From positions 62,001 through 126,000 of the forward strand of contig JAQBPB010000040.1 of assembly GCA_028287745.1 (NCBI GenBank): 64,000 nt of DNA, read 5' to 3'. Shown in pieces: positions 8,586 to 18,470 of the stretch. The position numbers were made by a program, and so were the translations under genes. Source of the DNA: Chloroflexota bacterium (GTDB lineage: Bacteria; Chloroflexota; Chloroflexia; Chloroheliales; Chloroheliaceae). The notes beneath the pieces are model-generated. The model had not been told where the DNA came from. It ran no database searches and saw only the letters and a program-made list of their open reading frames with translations. The first letter of the stretch is position 1, and every line of letters starts with the position of its first letter.

Positions 8586-9413
8586 ATGTCACAACGCATC
8601 TTTCGCCAGGCCGCCCTGGACAAACTGGCTACCCCGGAAGAACTTGATAAAATGATCCAGGTGACCAACTTGCGCGGTTGGATTGCCCTGGGGGGTATTA
8701 CCCTGGTTGTGGTTGCCGGGCTGGTATGGAGTATCCTGGGAAGTATCCCGACGGTAGTCAAGGCTAACGGCGTGCTGGTAAGGCAGGATGGTGTCCAGGA
8801 AATCCAACTCTCCGAAGCCGGTCAAATCAGCGAATTTAGCCTTAAACCGGGCGACGCGGTCAAAGAGGGCCAGGTGCTTGGCAAGTTCAGGGCCGAAAGC
8901 GGCGCGGAAAAGCCCCTGACCAGCCCCTTTACCGGGACGGTCCTGGAAGTGCTGGTTTCCAACAATACCCCGGTTAAGGCCCAGAGCCCCCTGGCCCGGG
9001 TTGAGCAGGACGGCAAACCCCTCAAAACTATCCTGCTGATGTCCCTTGCCGATGGTAAACAAATCAAGCCCGGCACAAAAGTTCAGCTATCCCCGACTAC
9101 CGTCCGGCCCGAGGAGCACGGCTTGCTGCTGGGTACTGTTTCCTATGTTTCGCAGTTACCCGTCTCGGCCGAAAGCCTGGCGAACCAGCTTAAAAGTCCT
9201 GAACTGGCGGCCGCGCTGACCGGCGGGGGTCCGGCGATTCAGGTAGATGTGACCCTGGAGCCGGATGCCCGGTCGGCTAGCGGCCTGAAGTGGACCACCC
9301 AGGGCGGGCCGCCTTTTAAACTTAGCAACGGTACGCTCTGCCAGGCCAACCTGGTGGTGGGCGAACAGCGTCCGATAGATTTGATTTTACCGGTGTTTAA
9401 AGGGCAAGGTTAG
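8586..9413 (+). CDS. NHLM-system HlyD-like secretion (membrane fusion) protein
   Basis: N-terminal TM plus biotinyl-lipoyl-like half-motifs (VLVRQDGVQEIQLSEAGQISEFSLKPGDAVKEGQVLGKF); first of three tightly spaced genes. Confidence 0.75.
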   Translation: MSQRIFRQAALDKLATPEELDKMIQVTNLRGWIALGGITLVVVAGLVWSILGSIPTVVKANGVLVRQDGVQEIQLSEAGQISEFSLKPGDAVKEGQVLGKFRAESGAEKPLTSPFTGTVLEVLVSNNTPVKAQSPLARVEQDGKPLKTILLMSLADGKQIKPGTKVQLSPTTVRPEEHGLLLGTVSYVSQLPVSAESLANQLKSPELAAALTGGGPAIQVDVTLEPDARSASGLKWTTQGGPPFKLSNGTLCQANLVVGEQRPIDLILPVFKGQG

Positions 9414-9415
9414 GC

Positions 9416-11623
9416 ATGTCTATAGATATAGCCGGTCAAAATACAAAAAAACCACCTTCTGCCAGAGTGAAATACAAACGCGTCAAGACGCCTACGGTGC
9501 TGCAAATGGAAGGGGCCGAATGCGGGGCGGCTTCCCTGGCAATCGTACTGGGTTATTACGGCCGCTTTGTACCCCTGGAAGAATTGCGGGTCGCTTGCGG
9601 CGTTTCCCGTGACGGTAGTAAAGCCAGTAATATCTTAAAAGCGGCCCGGCAGTATGGCTTGACCGCCAAAGGTTTTCGTAAAGAGCCGGAAGCTTTGCGC
9701 TCGATGGCCCTGCCTTTGATCGTCCACTGGCAGTTCAATCACTTCCTGGTAGTCGAAGGGTTTGGGAAGAACAAAGTTTATCTCAACAACCCGGCCAGCG
9801 GCCCCTATACCGTAACCGACCAGGAGTTTGACGACTCGTTTACCGGGGTGGTATTGACCCTGGAGAAAACACCTGAATTTATCACCGGCGGGGCTAAATT
9901 TGATACTATCGCCTCCCTGCGGAAACGGCTGGCCGGTTCCAGCCGGGCTTTGCTGTACGTGGTGCTGGCCGGGCTGAGCCTGGTCATTCCGGGCCTGATT
10001 GTGCCCAGCTTTATCCGTATCTTCGTAGATTTTTACCTCGTCCGGGAGCTGCATAACTGGTTTTTGCCCCTGATAATCGGCATGGCTATGACGGCAGTCT
10101 TGCGCGGTATCCTGACCTATTTGCGCGAGTATTACCTGCTGCGGCTGGAAACCAAACTTTCGGCCAGTATGTCCGGCAAGTTCTTCTGGCACGTCCTGCG
10201 CCTGCCGATGGAATATTATTACCAGCGTTTCGCGGGCGAGTTAGGCGGGCGGGTCGCCATCAACGACCAGGTGGCCGCGCTCCTTTCCGACCGGTTGGCC
10301 GCTACTATCCTGGACATTTTTACTATCTTCTTTTACGCGATACTGATGTTCCTGTACGACCCGCTCCTGACGGTGGTCGGGATTTTCTTCGCCCTGCTGA
10401 ACATTGCCGCCCTGCGCTATGTTTCGCGCAAGCGGGTGGATATAAACCAGCGCTTGCAGCAGGAAGCGGGCAAGCTGGCCGGGGTTTCGATGTCCGGCCT
10501 GTTTATGATTGAAACCCTAAAAGCGGTCGGCCGCGAGTCGGACTTTTTCGCTCGCTGGGCCGGGCACCAGGCTAAAATCAACCGCGCCGAGCAGGAAATC
10601 GGGCTTTACACCCAGTTTCTTTCGGCTGTCCCGCCCTTGCTGACCGCCCTTAACACGGCAGTTATCCTGACCCTGGGCAGTTTCCGGGTAATCGAGGGCG
10701 AGCTGACCATCGGGCTGCTGGTGGCTTTTCAAACTCTAATGGCGAGTTTCCTGGAGCCGGTCAATAAGCTGGTGGACCTGGGCGCGACCCTGCAAGAGAT
10801 GGAAGGCGGCCTTAAACGGCTGGATGACGTATTGAGCAACCGCCAGGACCCCCTGCTGCAAACCGAAGAAGAAACCAGCGAAGTTTCGCGCCGGTTGCCG
10901 AAGTTAAGCGGCGTCCTGGAATTAAAGAATGTCAGTTTCGGCTACAGCCGCCTGGCTCCGCCCCTGATTGAAAATTTCAACCTGACTCTCAAGCCGGGCA
11001 GCCGGGTGGCCCTGGTCGGCGGCAGCGGCAGCGGCAAGTCTACTATTGCCAAGCTGGTTTCTGGTCTTTTCGACCCCTGGGAAGGCGAGATTTTGTTTGA
11101 TGGCAAGCCCCGCACCGCCCTGCCCCGCACCACCCTGACTAATTCGTTGGCTGTGGTGGACCAGGATATTTTCCTCTTTGAGGGGACCGTCCGGGAGAAC
11201 CTGACAATGTGGGACCCGACAATCCCCGAACACCAGGTCATCCAGGCTGCCCGTGATGCTGTAATTCATGACGAAGTGGCTACCCGTAACGGCGGTTACA
11301 ACGGCCGGATTGCCGAAGAAGGCGCTAACTTCAGCGGCGGGCAGCGCCAGCGGCTTGAAATCGCCCGGGCGCTGGCCGGAAACCCGGCTTTACTGGTCTT
11401 AGACGAGGCGACCAGCGCCCTGGACCCGATTACCGAAAAATTGATTGACGAAAACCTGCGGCGGCGTGGCTGTACCTGCCTGATAATTGCCCACCGCTTG
11501 AGCACTATCCGCGACTGCGATGAGATTATCGTGATGGAAAGCGGCAAGATTGTCCAGCGCGGCACTCACCTGGAACTCCGCGATGAAGAAGGGGTCTACG
11601 ACCAGTTGATGGCGACCAGCTAA
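9416..11623 (+). CDS. NHLM-type bacteriocin/peptide exporter with N-terminal C39 peptidase, permease and ATPase
   Basis: C39 QMEGAECGAASLAIVLGYYG, HWQFNHFLVVEG; Walker A GGSGSGKST; FSGGQRQRLEIARAL; LLVLDEATSALD. Confidence 0.9.
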   Translation: MSIDIAGQNTKKPPSARVKYKRVKTPTVLQMEGAECGAASLAIVLGYYGRFVPLEELRVACGVSRDGSKASNILKAARQYGLTAKGFRKEPEALRSMALPLIVHWQFNHFLVVEGFGKNKVYLNNPASGPYTVTDQEFDDSFTGVVLTLEKTPEFITGGAKFDTIASLRKRLAGSSRALLYVVLAGLSLVIPGLIVPSFIRIFVDFYLVRELHNWFLPLIIGMAMTAVLRGILTYLREYYLLRLETKLSASMSGKFFWHVLRLPMEYYYQRFAGELGGRVAINDQVAALLSDRLAATILDIFTIFFYAILMFLYDPLLTVVGIFFALLNIAALRYVSRKRVDINQRLQQEAGKLAGVSMSGLFMIETLKAVGRESDFFARWAGHQAKINRAEQEIGLYTQFLSAVPPLLTALNTAVILTLGSFRVIEGELTIGLLVAFQTLMASFLEPVNKLVDLGATLQEMEGGLKRLDDVLSNRQDPLLQTEEETSEVSRRLPKLSGVLELKNVSFGYSRLAPPLIENFNLTLKPGSRVALVGGSGSGKSTIAKLVSGLFDPWEGEILFDGKPRTALPRTTLTNSLAVVDQDIFLFEGTVRENLTMWDPTIPEHQVIQAARDAVIHDEVATRNGGYNGRIAEEGANFSGGQRQRLEIARALAGNPALLVLDEATSALDPITEKLIDENLRRRGCTCLIIAHRLSTIRDCDEIIVMESGKIVQRGTHLELRDEEGVYDQLMATS

Positions 11624-11632
11624 AGAAAGACT

Positions 11633-14600
11633 ATGGCAACTACCACTATTCCCGGCGGCGGCAGCACACCTTCCACCGTCCTGCAGCCACATTTACATAT
11701 CCTTAACGGCCGGTCCCGCCAGGCCCACGTGCCGCTTGATTTTGGCCGCCTGCAAGCTCGCCCACTGGTCCTGGGGCGGCATCACCAGGAAGCGGATGTT
11801 GTTTTAAGCAGCCCGGGCAACCAGGTCTCGCGCCGCCATGCCTTTATCAGCTACCGGCTCGACGATGAACTGGCTATCCTGTCCGATGCCGGGTCGGCTA
11901 ACGGCACCCGCCTGAACGGGCAATTTATCGCAGGCCCGACTCCGCTGCTGCCGGGGGATATAATCGCTTGCGGTGATGTAGAGTTAATTTTCGTGGTGCC
12001 GTTTGTCACCAGCGTGCCGCTTTTCCGGCCGCCCGGCTTGCCCCGCCGCCAGTACCCCGAAGACCTGGAACCCGGCATGGCGCGGCTGGAAGTTATTGCC
12101 AGCCATACGCCCTCCATGCGTCCGGGCTCTTTCTGCCGCCTGACCCACCGCCACCCGTTCTTGATCGGCCGCCAGTCCGGCAACGACTTCCGGTTACTGG
12201 AAGAAGGCGAAGCAGCCCGCCAGATTAGCCGGAAGCAGGCCGAGATTCGCTGGGACGGCACCGGCTACCTGCTGCGCGACCCCGGCGCGTCTAACCCCAC
12301 CTGGCTCAACGGGAAAGCCCTTGTAGCGCCCAGCTTGCTAAAAGAAGGCGACCAGTTCCAGATAGGCTCGACTGTCTTGCGGTTCCGGGCACCCCGGACG
12401 CCGCTGGCCGGTGAGCCGGGTAAATTCCGGCCGGTTGTGACCGGTCCGGCCCCGGTCCTGCGTTTCGCGGCCCGCTGGGCCTTGCATCTTGGACCACGCT
12501 GCGTCCAACTGCCCCTGGACCGCCCGGTAGCAATCGGCCGTTCCAAAGATACCGACTTCAGGTTGCAGGACCCTTCGGTATCTCGCCAGCATGCCCTGTT
12601 ACGGTTCGATGCCGCCACCCGCCGGTTCATCATTTCCGACCGGGGTTCGGCCAACGGGACCCTGGTCAACGGAATTGCCGCTTCGGAAAACCACCCTTTG
12701 GCGCCAGGCGACCGCCTGACCCTGGGTGAGTTCGAATTTATTTTTGATGAGTTAACCCAGGCTGCGGTAGCCGCCGAGGTAGTCGTGCCGCTGACCCAGC
12801 CGGTAACCCTGCAGCTTGAAATTGCCCCTGACGGCAACCTGGTCCCGGCCGGGTCGCCGGATAAACTACCGGCCGGTTCCACGTTGTCGGGGTCGCCGCC
12901 CCTGGTCGCCAGCCGGGCCGTGCAGCCGCTGGCCCGCCCCGGACCGGGTGAACTGGATGACCGGGATATTGACCCATCCGAAATCGTGGACAAAAGCCTG
13001 ACCGAACTGATGGTGACCCGGGGTATTTCTCTAATGGTCGGGGGTAACCAGCCTTTCTTGCTGGACGACCCGGCCAGTGTATGGTTGGTCCGCTCCGGTA
13101 GGGTCGAAACCTTTGCGGTCCAGGTAAAAGCCGGTCAACCGGCTGCGGCTCGTCACCACGTATGCAGCTTCGGGCCGGGTCAGGTCCTGTTCGGATTGGA
13201 CTCGAACCGTTACGGCGAAGGGCTGGGCATGCTGGCGGTAGCGCTGGTGAATACCGAACTGGTCAAAGTGCCGCTGTCCCGGCTGCGCCACCTGTCGCGC
13301 CACGTTGCCTTTAAAACAGAAATAACCGGCCTGATTGCCCAGTGGTTGGAAGCCTTATCCAAAGACATCACCAAAGAAACTATTTCCAACCGCACTGAAG
13401 TCTTGCTTGACCCTAACGCCGAAGTGGCCCTGGAAACCCAGCAGACTGCCAGCCCGCGCAAAGATGGCGTCTGGCTCAAGCCGGTCGAAGGCGAATGCCT
13501 TTTCCTGGGTGAAGAAGACATGGCGTCGCCCTACGATGACGCGCTCTTTCCGCTCTACGGGTTTACCTGGCTCCAGGCCCTGAGCGGCTCCCGGTTAGTA
13601 ACCTATGGGGCGTTGGAAGCCCTGGACCAGCCGGGTTTCTGGAATGGCCTCGACCTGTTTTATGAGCTTTTCTTCCGGGTAAAATTCACGAATATCCGGC
13701 TGGCGACTTACGATGAAATAAACCGGCTGCGTAAGCGGGCCGAATTTGACCTGGCCGCCGGGCGCAATGCCCTGCAAGAACTGGTCTCGATTCTTGAGCC
13801 CGATTCGGCGGTGCCTGGTCTGGCCGGACCGGACCAGGCCGACCTGCTATTGGAAGCTTGCAAGCTGGTTGGTACCTACCAGGGCATAATGGTCCAGCGG
13901 TCGGCGGCGGTTTCGGAGGAGCAGGATACCAGGCGCAATCCCCTGGAAGACATTGCCAATAATTCCCGGATGCGCACCAGAGAAATCACCCTGACGCCGC
14001 GCTGGTGGCGCACCGATGCCGGGCCAATACTTGCTTCGGTCGAGAGCGGCAGCGAACGCTACCCGGTTGCTTTGTTGCCGACTTCGCCTAAATCCTATGA
14101 AATGGTCAACCCTGCCGACGGCACTCGCCAGCCGGTTACTCCTGCCCTCGCGGCGACCTTATCTTCCAAAGCTTTTGTCTTCTACCGCTCCTTCCCGGAC
14201 AAGGCCATCAAGGTCCGCGACCTGGTTAAATTTGGCTTCCGGGGCACACGCAAAGATTTAATAGTAACGCTGTTGTTGGGTATGGCCGGTGGCTTGCTCA
14301 ACCTGGCAATACCGATTATGACCGGCTTTGCTTTTGATACGGTTATTCCTTCGGCAAACTCAAGCTATCTCATTCAGGTGCTGGCCGGTTTAGTGGTAGT
14401 CGCCATTTCGCTTGCCTCCTTCCAGGTTATTCGCGGGGTTGCCATTTTGCGCCTGGAAAGCAAGCTGGATATTTCAATCCAGGCGGGCCTCTGGAACCGC
14501 TTGCTCAGCTTACCCACCACTTTCTTTCGCCAGTATTCGGTGGGTGACCTGGCAAACCGGGCCAACGGCATTGACCAAATCCGCACTTTAATTAGCGGCA

Positions 14601-15907
14601 CGGTTATTACGACTATTCTGGGAACCATTTTCTCCAGTTTTAGTTTGATCTTGCTCTTTACCTACGATGCGGGGTTAGCCGGGGTCGCGGTCGGACTGGT
14701 CGTGCTAATCCTGGCGATAATCATTGGAATTGAATTGTGGCAATTGCGCTACCAGCGCCGCCTGGCCGAATACCAGGGCAAAATATCCGGCCTGGTGCTG
14801 CAACTACTGACCGGGATTGCCAAACTCAGGGTAGCCGGGGCCGAAATCCGGGCCTTTGCGGTCTGGGCCAGGGAATTTGCCGCCCAACGCAAGCTGGCTT
14901 TCAAAGCCCGCACGATTGGCAACTTGCTAACGGTCTTTAACGCCATCCTGCCTATCCTGGTCTATATGGTAATTTTCTGGGCCCTGGACGTATTTAAAAA
15001 CCGGACCTTAAGTATTGGCGCTTTCCTGGCCTTTATCGCCGCCTTCGGGCAGTTCCTGGGCGCAATGATTAGCATGGCAAGCTCCTTTACCACCATTTTC
15101 CAGGCGGTCCCGATTTTCGAAAGAGCCAAACCTATCCTGGAAACCCTGCCCGAAGTTAACCTGAACAAGTCCGATCCCGGCGAACTGAGCGGGGCAATAG
15201 AGGTAAATCACATTTCCTTCCGCTATGCTCCTGACTCGCCGCTGGTACTGGATGATGTTTCCTTGAAGATCGAACCGGGTAAATTCGTGGCAATTGTCGG
15301 GCCGTCCGGGGCCGGTAAATCCTCGATCTTCCGGCTGCTATTGGGGTTTGAAAAGCCGGAGGCCGGGTCGATCTACTACGACAACCAGGACATTTCGGGC
15401 CTGGACATCCAGGCGGTCCGGCGGCAAATGGGTGTGGTAATTCAGAGTGGCAAGCTTATGCCGGGTGATATTTTCAATAACATCGTTGGCAACGCTCCCT
15501 TTACTATTGAAGATGCCTGGGAAGCGGCCCGGCTAGCCGGGATGGAAAAAGATCTCAAAGAGATGCCAATGGGCATGTATACCCTGATTTCCGAAGGCGG
15601 CAGCACTCTTTCGGGTGGGCAGAAGCAGCGCCTCATGATTGCCCGGGCCATTATCTCCCGGCCCCGGATTTTACTCTTTGACGAAGCCACCAGCGCCCTG
15701 GACAACCACACCCAGGCGATAGTCAGCCGCAGCCTGGAAAGCTTGCAGGCGACCCGGGTAGTGATCGCCCACCGGCTCAGCACTATAATCAACGCGGACC
15801 GGATTTATGTATTGCAGGGCGGTAAAGTGGCCCAATCCGGCACTTACCAGGAGTTGATCGGACAGGAGGGGCCGTTTAAACAATTGGCCTTACGCCAGCT
15901 CGGCTAA
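11633..15907 (+). CDS. NHLM-type ABC permease/ATPase (ABC2-like) with three N-terminal FHA domains
   Basis: Three FHA-like modules (LGRHHQEADV..VSRRHA..SANGTRLNG; IGRQSGNDF..ISRKQA..SNPTWLNG; IGRSKDTDF..VSRQHA..SANGTLVNG), a sensor-like middle region, then ABC exporter GPSGAGKSS / LSGGQKQRLMIARAI. Confidence 0.88.
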   Translation: MATTTIPGGGSTPSTVLQPHLHILNGRSRQAHVPLDFGRLQARPLVLGRHHQEADVVLSSPGNQVSRRHAFISYRLDDELAILSDAGSANGTRLNGQFIAGPTPLLPGDIIACGDVELIFVVPFVTSVPLFRPPGLPRRQYPEDLEPGMARLEVIASHTPSMRPGSFCRLTHRHPFLIGRQSGNDFRLLEEGEAARQISRKQAEIRWDGTGYLLRDPGASNPTWLNGKALVAPSLLKEGDQFQIGSTVLRFRAPRTPLAGEPGKFRPVVTGPAPVLRFAARWALHLGPRCVQLPLDRPVAIGRSKDTDFRLQDPSVSRQHALLRFDAATRRFIISDRGSANGTLVNGIAASENHPLAPGDRLTLGEFEFIFDELTQAAVAAEVVVPLTQPVTLQLEIAPDGNLVPAGSPDKLPAGSTLSGSPPLVASRAVQPLARPGPGELDDRDIDPSEIVDKSLTELMVTRGISLMVGGNQPFLLDDPASVWLVRSGRVETFAVQVKAGQPAAARHHVCSFGPGQVLFGLDSNRYGEGLGMLAVALVNTELVKVPLSRLRHLSRHVAFKTEITGLIAQWLEALSKDITKETISNRTEVLLDPNAEVALETQQTASPRKDGVWLKPVEGECLFLGEEDMASPYDDALFPLYGFTWLQALSGSRLVTYGALEALDQPGFWNGLDLFYELFFRVKFTNIRLATYDEINRLRKRAEFDLAAGRNALQELVSILEPDSAVPGLAGPDQADLLLEACKLVGTYQGIMVQRSAAVSEEQDTRRNPLEDIANNSRMRTREITLTPRWWRTDAGPILASVESGSERYPVALLPTSPKSYEMVNPADGTRQPVTPALAATLSSKAFVFYRSFPDKAIKVRDLVKFGFRGTRKDLIVTLLLGMAGGLLNLAIPIMTGFAFDTVIPSANSSYLIQVLAGLVVVAISLASFQVIRGVAILRLESKLDISIQAGLWNRLLSLPTTFFRQYSVGDLANRANGIDQIRTLISGTVITTILGTIFSSFSLILLFTYDAGLAGVAVGLVVLILAIIIGIELWQLRYQRRLAEYQGKISGLVLQLLTGIAKLRVAGAEIRAFAVWAREFAAQRKLAFKARTIGNLLTVFNAILPILVYMVIFWALDVFKNRTLSIGAFLAFIAAFGQFLGAMISMASSFTTIFQAVPIFERAKPILETLPEVNLNKSDPGELSGAIEVNHISFRYAPDSPLVLDDVSLKIEPGKFVAIVGPSGAGKSSIFRLLLGFEKPEAGSIYYDNQDISGLDIQAVRRQMGVVIQSGKLMPGDIFNNIVGNAPFTIEDAWEAARLAGMEKDLKEMPMGMYTLISEGGSTLSGGQKQRLMIARAIISRPRILLFDEATSALDNHTQAIVSRSLESLQATRVVIAHRLSTIINADRIYVLQGGKVAQSGTYQELIGQEGPFKQLALRQLG

Positions 15908-16083
15908 TGTTTGCTCCTTTATCTTTTCCGGTTCCACCGGGTGATGCATTTAGCCCCGGCCATAAACAGTGGCACAGCTTGTGCATTACTAGTATCCAGA
16001 ACAGGAAAAAAGTTTCCCAGCTAGGAAAAGCGGGAAACTGAAAAGGATAAAAACTAAACTTTAGGATGAAGGAGAATTCACAA

Positions 16084-16344
16084 ATGAGTATTATTGCTTG
16101 GTTGATTTTAGGTTTATTGGCCGGTTGGATTGCTAACATGATTATGAGCAGCGGCCGGGGCGGCCTCGTAGCTGATTTGCTGCTTGGTATTGTCGGGGCT
16201 TTTGTAGGCGGTTTCATTGGTTCAGCCATATTCGGCGCTGATGTATCCGGTATTAACCTGACCAGTATCGTTTTGGCAGTTCTTGGTGCCATAATTGTGG
16301 TTGGCATTTACCGTGCAGTCACTCGCCAGGCTATTCGGCAATAA
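16084..16344 (+). CDS. GlsB/YeaQ/YmgE family stress-response membrane protein
   Basis: MSIIAWLILGLLAGWIANMIM...LLGIVGAFVGGFIGSAIFG; AAGGAG RBS before internal ATG at 16084. Confidence 0.85.
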   Translation: MSIIAWLILGLLAGWIANMIMSSGRGGLVADLLLGIVGAFVGGFIGSAIFGADVSGINLTSIVLAVLGAIIVVGIYRAVTRQAIRQ

Positions 16345-16363
16345 TTTACTCCCGTAAATAGAT

Positions 16364-16392
16364 AAAAAACCTGCCGTATGGCAGGTTTTTTG
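16364..16392 (+). terminator. Rho-independent terminator
   Basis: AAAAAACCTGCCgtatGGCAGGTTTTTTG just after the GlsB-like gene. Confidence 0.85.
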
Positions 16393-16829
16393 TTACCTGT
16401 TTATTCGGTCCTGGCGCCGGTTAAACCTGGCCTTATTCCAGACTGACCCGGTCAGGCTATCCATTAATTTTCAGGCCCTACCCGGTTGCGCTGGAATTTC
16501 CTGCTAATGCGGGAGTATGTCTGACTTACCCGTCCCCAACCAGCGCCCAACCCCGAACACTGCCTCCCGATTAGGCTGTGCCAACTTCAACAGGCGCAGG
16601 AGGAACTGTCAGCCTAGGGATCGCCGGGTGCCCTTTTGGGCTCCGGTGGGCCTACCGAAAAAGCGAAGACCTGACCTTATCTAAGGCAGGAAAGAACGGA
16701 ACTTGACCTGTTCTACACTAGTTGCATTTCGCCACAGGCACCCAGTGGGTACCAGGACTCCTCACGGTGGCGCAGAATGACAGGGAAAAGGGGTATAATA
16801 TTTTCTTAAAGCCCCATAATTTCAGGCGC

Positions 16830-16870
16830 AATAAAGGCCGGGTTTCGCCATTGAAAGCCCGGCCTTTATT
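16830..16870 (-). terminator. Terminator downstream of S8 protease
   Basis: AATAAAGGCCGGG...CCCGGCCTTTATT inverted repeat next to the protease stop. Confidence 0.8.
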
Positions 16871-16881
16871 GTATTAAGTGA

Positions 16882-18201
16882 TTAGGCGCTCTGAATAGCC
16901 TTGTAGTTATTAATCAGGCCCTTTCCGAGCTTTGCGCCATACACCGGGTCATCGTCCACCAGCGAAATCGCGTTGTTAAGGATGCGATTGCTTACAAAAT
17001 CAGCCGTATTACCGGGTCTCCTGGACCAGACCTGGGCAGCCAGGCCCGCCACCTGGGGTGCCGCAAAACTGGTCCCATCGCCGTAAGCATAGCCCCCGGT
17101 ATAGTAAGCGCTGTAGATTTTTACGCCAGGCGCGCTGACCCGGGCGTTATCGCCATAATTCGAGAAAGAGGCTTTGTGATTCTGGCTGTCGGTGGCGGCA
17201 ACCCCGATAACCCCCGGAAAGGCTGCCGGGAAGCGGTTTTCGGCGGTGGAGGAATTACCGGCTGAAGCTATCAGCAGGTTTCCCCGGTCCTGGGCGTATT
17301 TCACGGTCAACTCTAGCAGCTTTGACCGGTTGTACAGACCAAAACTCATGTTTATTACCCGGGCGTTATGATTAGAGGCCCAGTAAAGACCTTCGGCGGC
17401 GAATGCGATGGTCCCTTCGCCCCGGCTGTTCATAACTTTAACCGGCATGATCGAGGCATCCGGCGCTACCTGGGCGAGTACCCCTGCCACAAAAGTGCCG
17501 TGCCCGCTATCATCGCTTGTATCGCTGCTCATCGTAATGGCGTTATAGCCAGCAATAAGCTGGTTATTGAATGAAGCGTGATTATTTGCCCCGGTATCCA
17601 GGGTGGCTACAATGATGCCATTCCCCTTACCATAGCGCTGCGACTTGTAAAGGTCTATCCGTTCCCAGGCCCACTGCTTCCGGGCAATGTTGACTGCTTC
17701 CGGGCTGCTGGTGCCGTTCTCCAGGCTGGAACCCTGGTCATAATAAATAAAGGCTTGCTGGGCTTCGGTTGCAAACATTTTGAAATTAGGCTCGGCAAAA
17801 GTAACGGCCGGGTTAGTTTGTAAGTTTGAAACCAGGTCAGCGGCTGTCGTGCCCGGTGGTACGGCTAACAGGAAGGTCCGGTCCAGGCTTAAAGGGCGTA
17901 CCAGGGTTGTACCCAGCAGCATGTTTATATTATATATATCGCTACCGGGTTCCAACTGTACAATAACTTCGTTTTCTGACCCGCCCGAAGCATGGGCTTT
18001 ACTGGCGAATAACCCTGACCCGCTGCTGAAAAGCAGCCCAAAAAGCATTAAAAATCCAAAAAAATGCAAACTTTTGATTTTTAATGCTTTAGCAATTCCC
18101 CGAAGGCTATAACGTTGCTGCATGAATTTCGTACTTCCTATTTTTAGGGATAATTGTTTCAGACAAGCATATTTTGTTTTGTTTAGCCAAGAATCTCTCA
18201 T
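16882..18201 (-). CDS. Secreted S8 family serine peptidase (subtilisin-like)
   Basis: VATLDTG, SGHGTFVAG, GTSFAAPQVAGL catalytic blocks; N-terminal hydrophobic signal and propeptide-like region. Confidence 0.92.
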   Translation of the reverse strand: MRDSWLNKTKYACLKQLSLKIGSTKFMQQRYSLRGIAKALKIKSLHFFGFLMLFGLLFSSGSGLFASKAHASGGSENEVIVQLEPGSDIYNINMLLGTTLVRPLSLDRTFLLAVPPGTTAADLVSNLQTNPAVTFAEPNFKMFATEAQQAFIYYDQGSSLENGTSSPEAVNIARKQWAWERIDLYKSQRYGKGNGIIVATLDTGANNHASFNNQLIAGYNAITMSSDTSDDSGHGTFVAGVLAQVAPDASIMPVKVMNSRGEGTIAFAAEGLYWASNHNARVINMSFGLYNRSKLLELTVKYAQDRGNLLIASAGNSSTAENRFPAAFPGVIGVAATDSQNHKASFSNYGDNARVSAPGVKIYSAYYTGGYAYGDGTSFAAPQVAGLAAQVWSRRPGNTADFVSNRILNNAISLVDDDPVYGAKLGKGLINNYKAIQSA

Positions 18202-18426
18202 ATACTCCTATAAAGAGGAGTGAGCCGGCATAAAAAATACATATCGGACTCAATATTAGCAAAATTCGAACCACAAATTGTAAATAATTAACGGTTGTAA
18301 TGACGAAGTACGAATAAAGTCCAGAATTAATAAATATTTTAACTAAATAGCGGTTTAATGACTATAGTACTTTATGACTGTAAATTACCTACATCAGGTA
18401 AAATACCTGCAAATAGTTTAACAAAC

Positions 18427-18452
18427 AAAAACGGCTTAACAAGCCGTTTTGC
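18427..18452 (-). terminator. Terminator downstream of Hsp20 gene
   Basis: AAAAACGGCTTaacAAGCCGTTTT. Confidence 0.75.
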
Positions 18453-18470
18453 ACTAAAAATTATCCCCGG

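Noticed and set aside
12265-12993. 242-aa minus-strand ORF opposite the FHA region
   Set aside because: Ser/Arg/Gly-rich shadow ORF; the plus-strand FHA reading is clear.
16393-16829. SRP RNA, RNase P RNA, 6S RNA or tmRNA in the convergent spacer
   Set aside because: Diagnostic conserved motifs of each family were not found by eye on either strand; kept only as an unexplained structured region.
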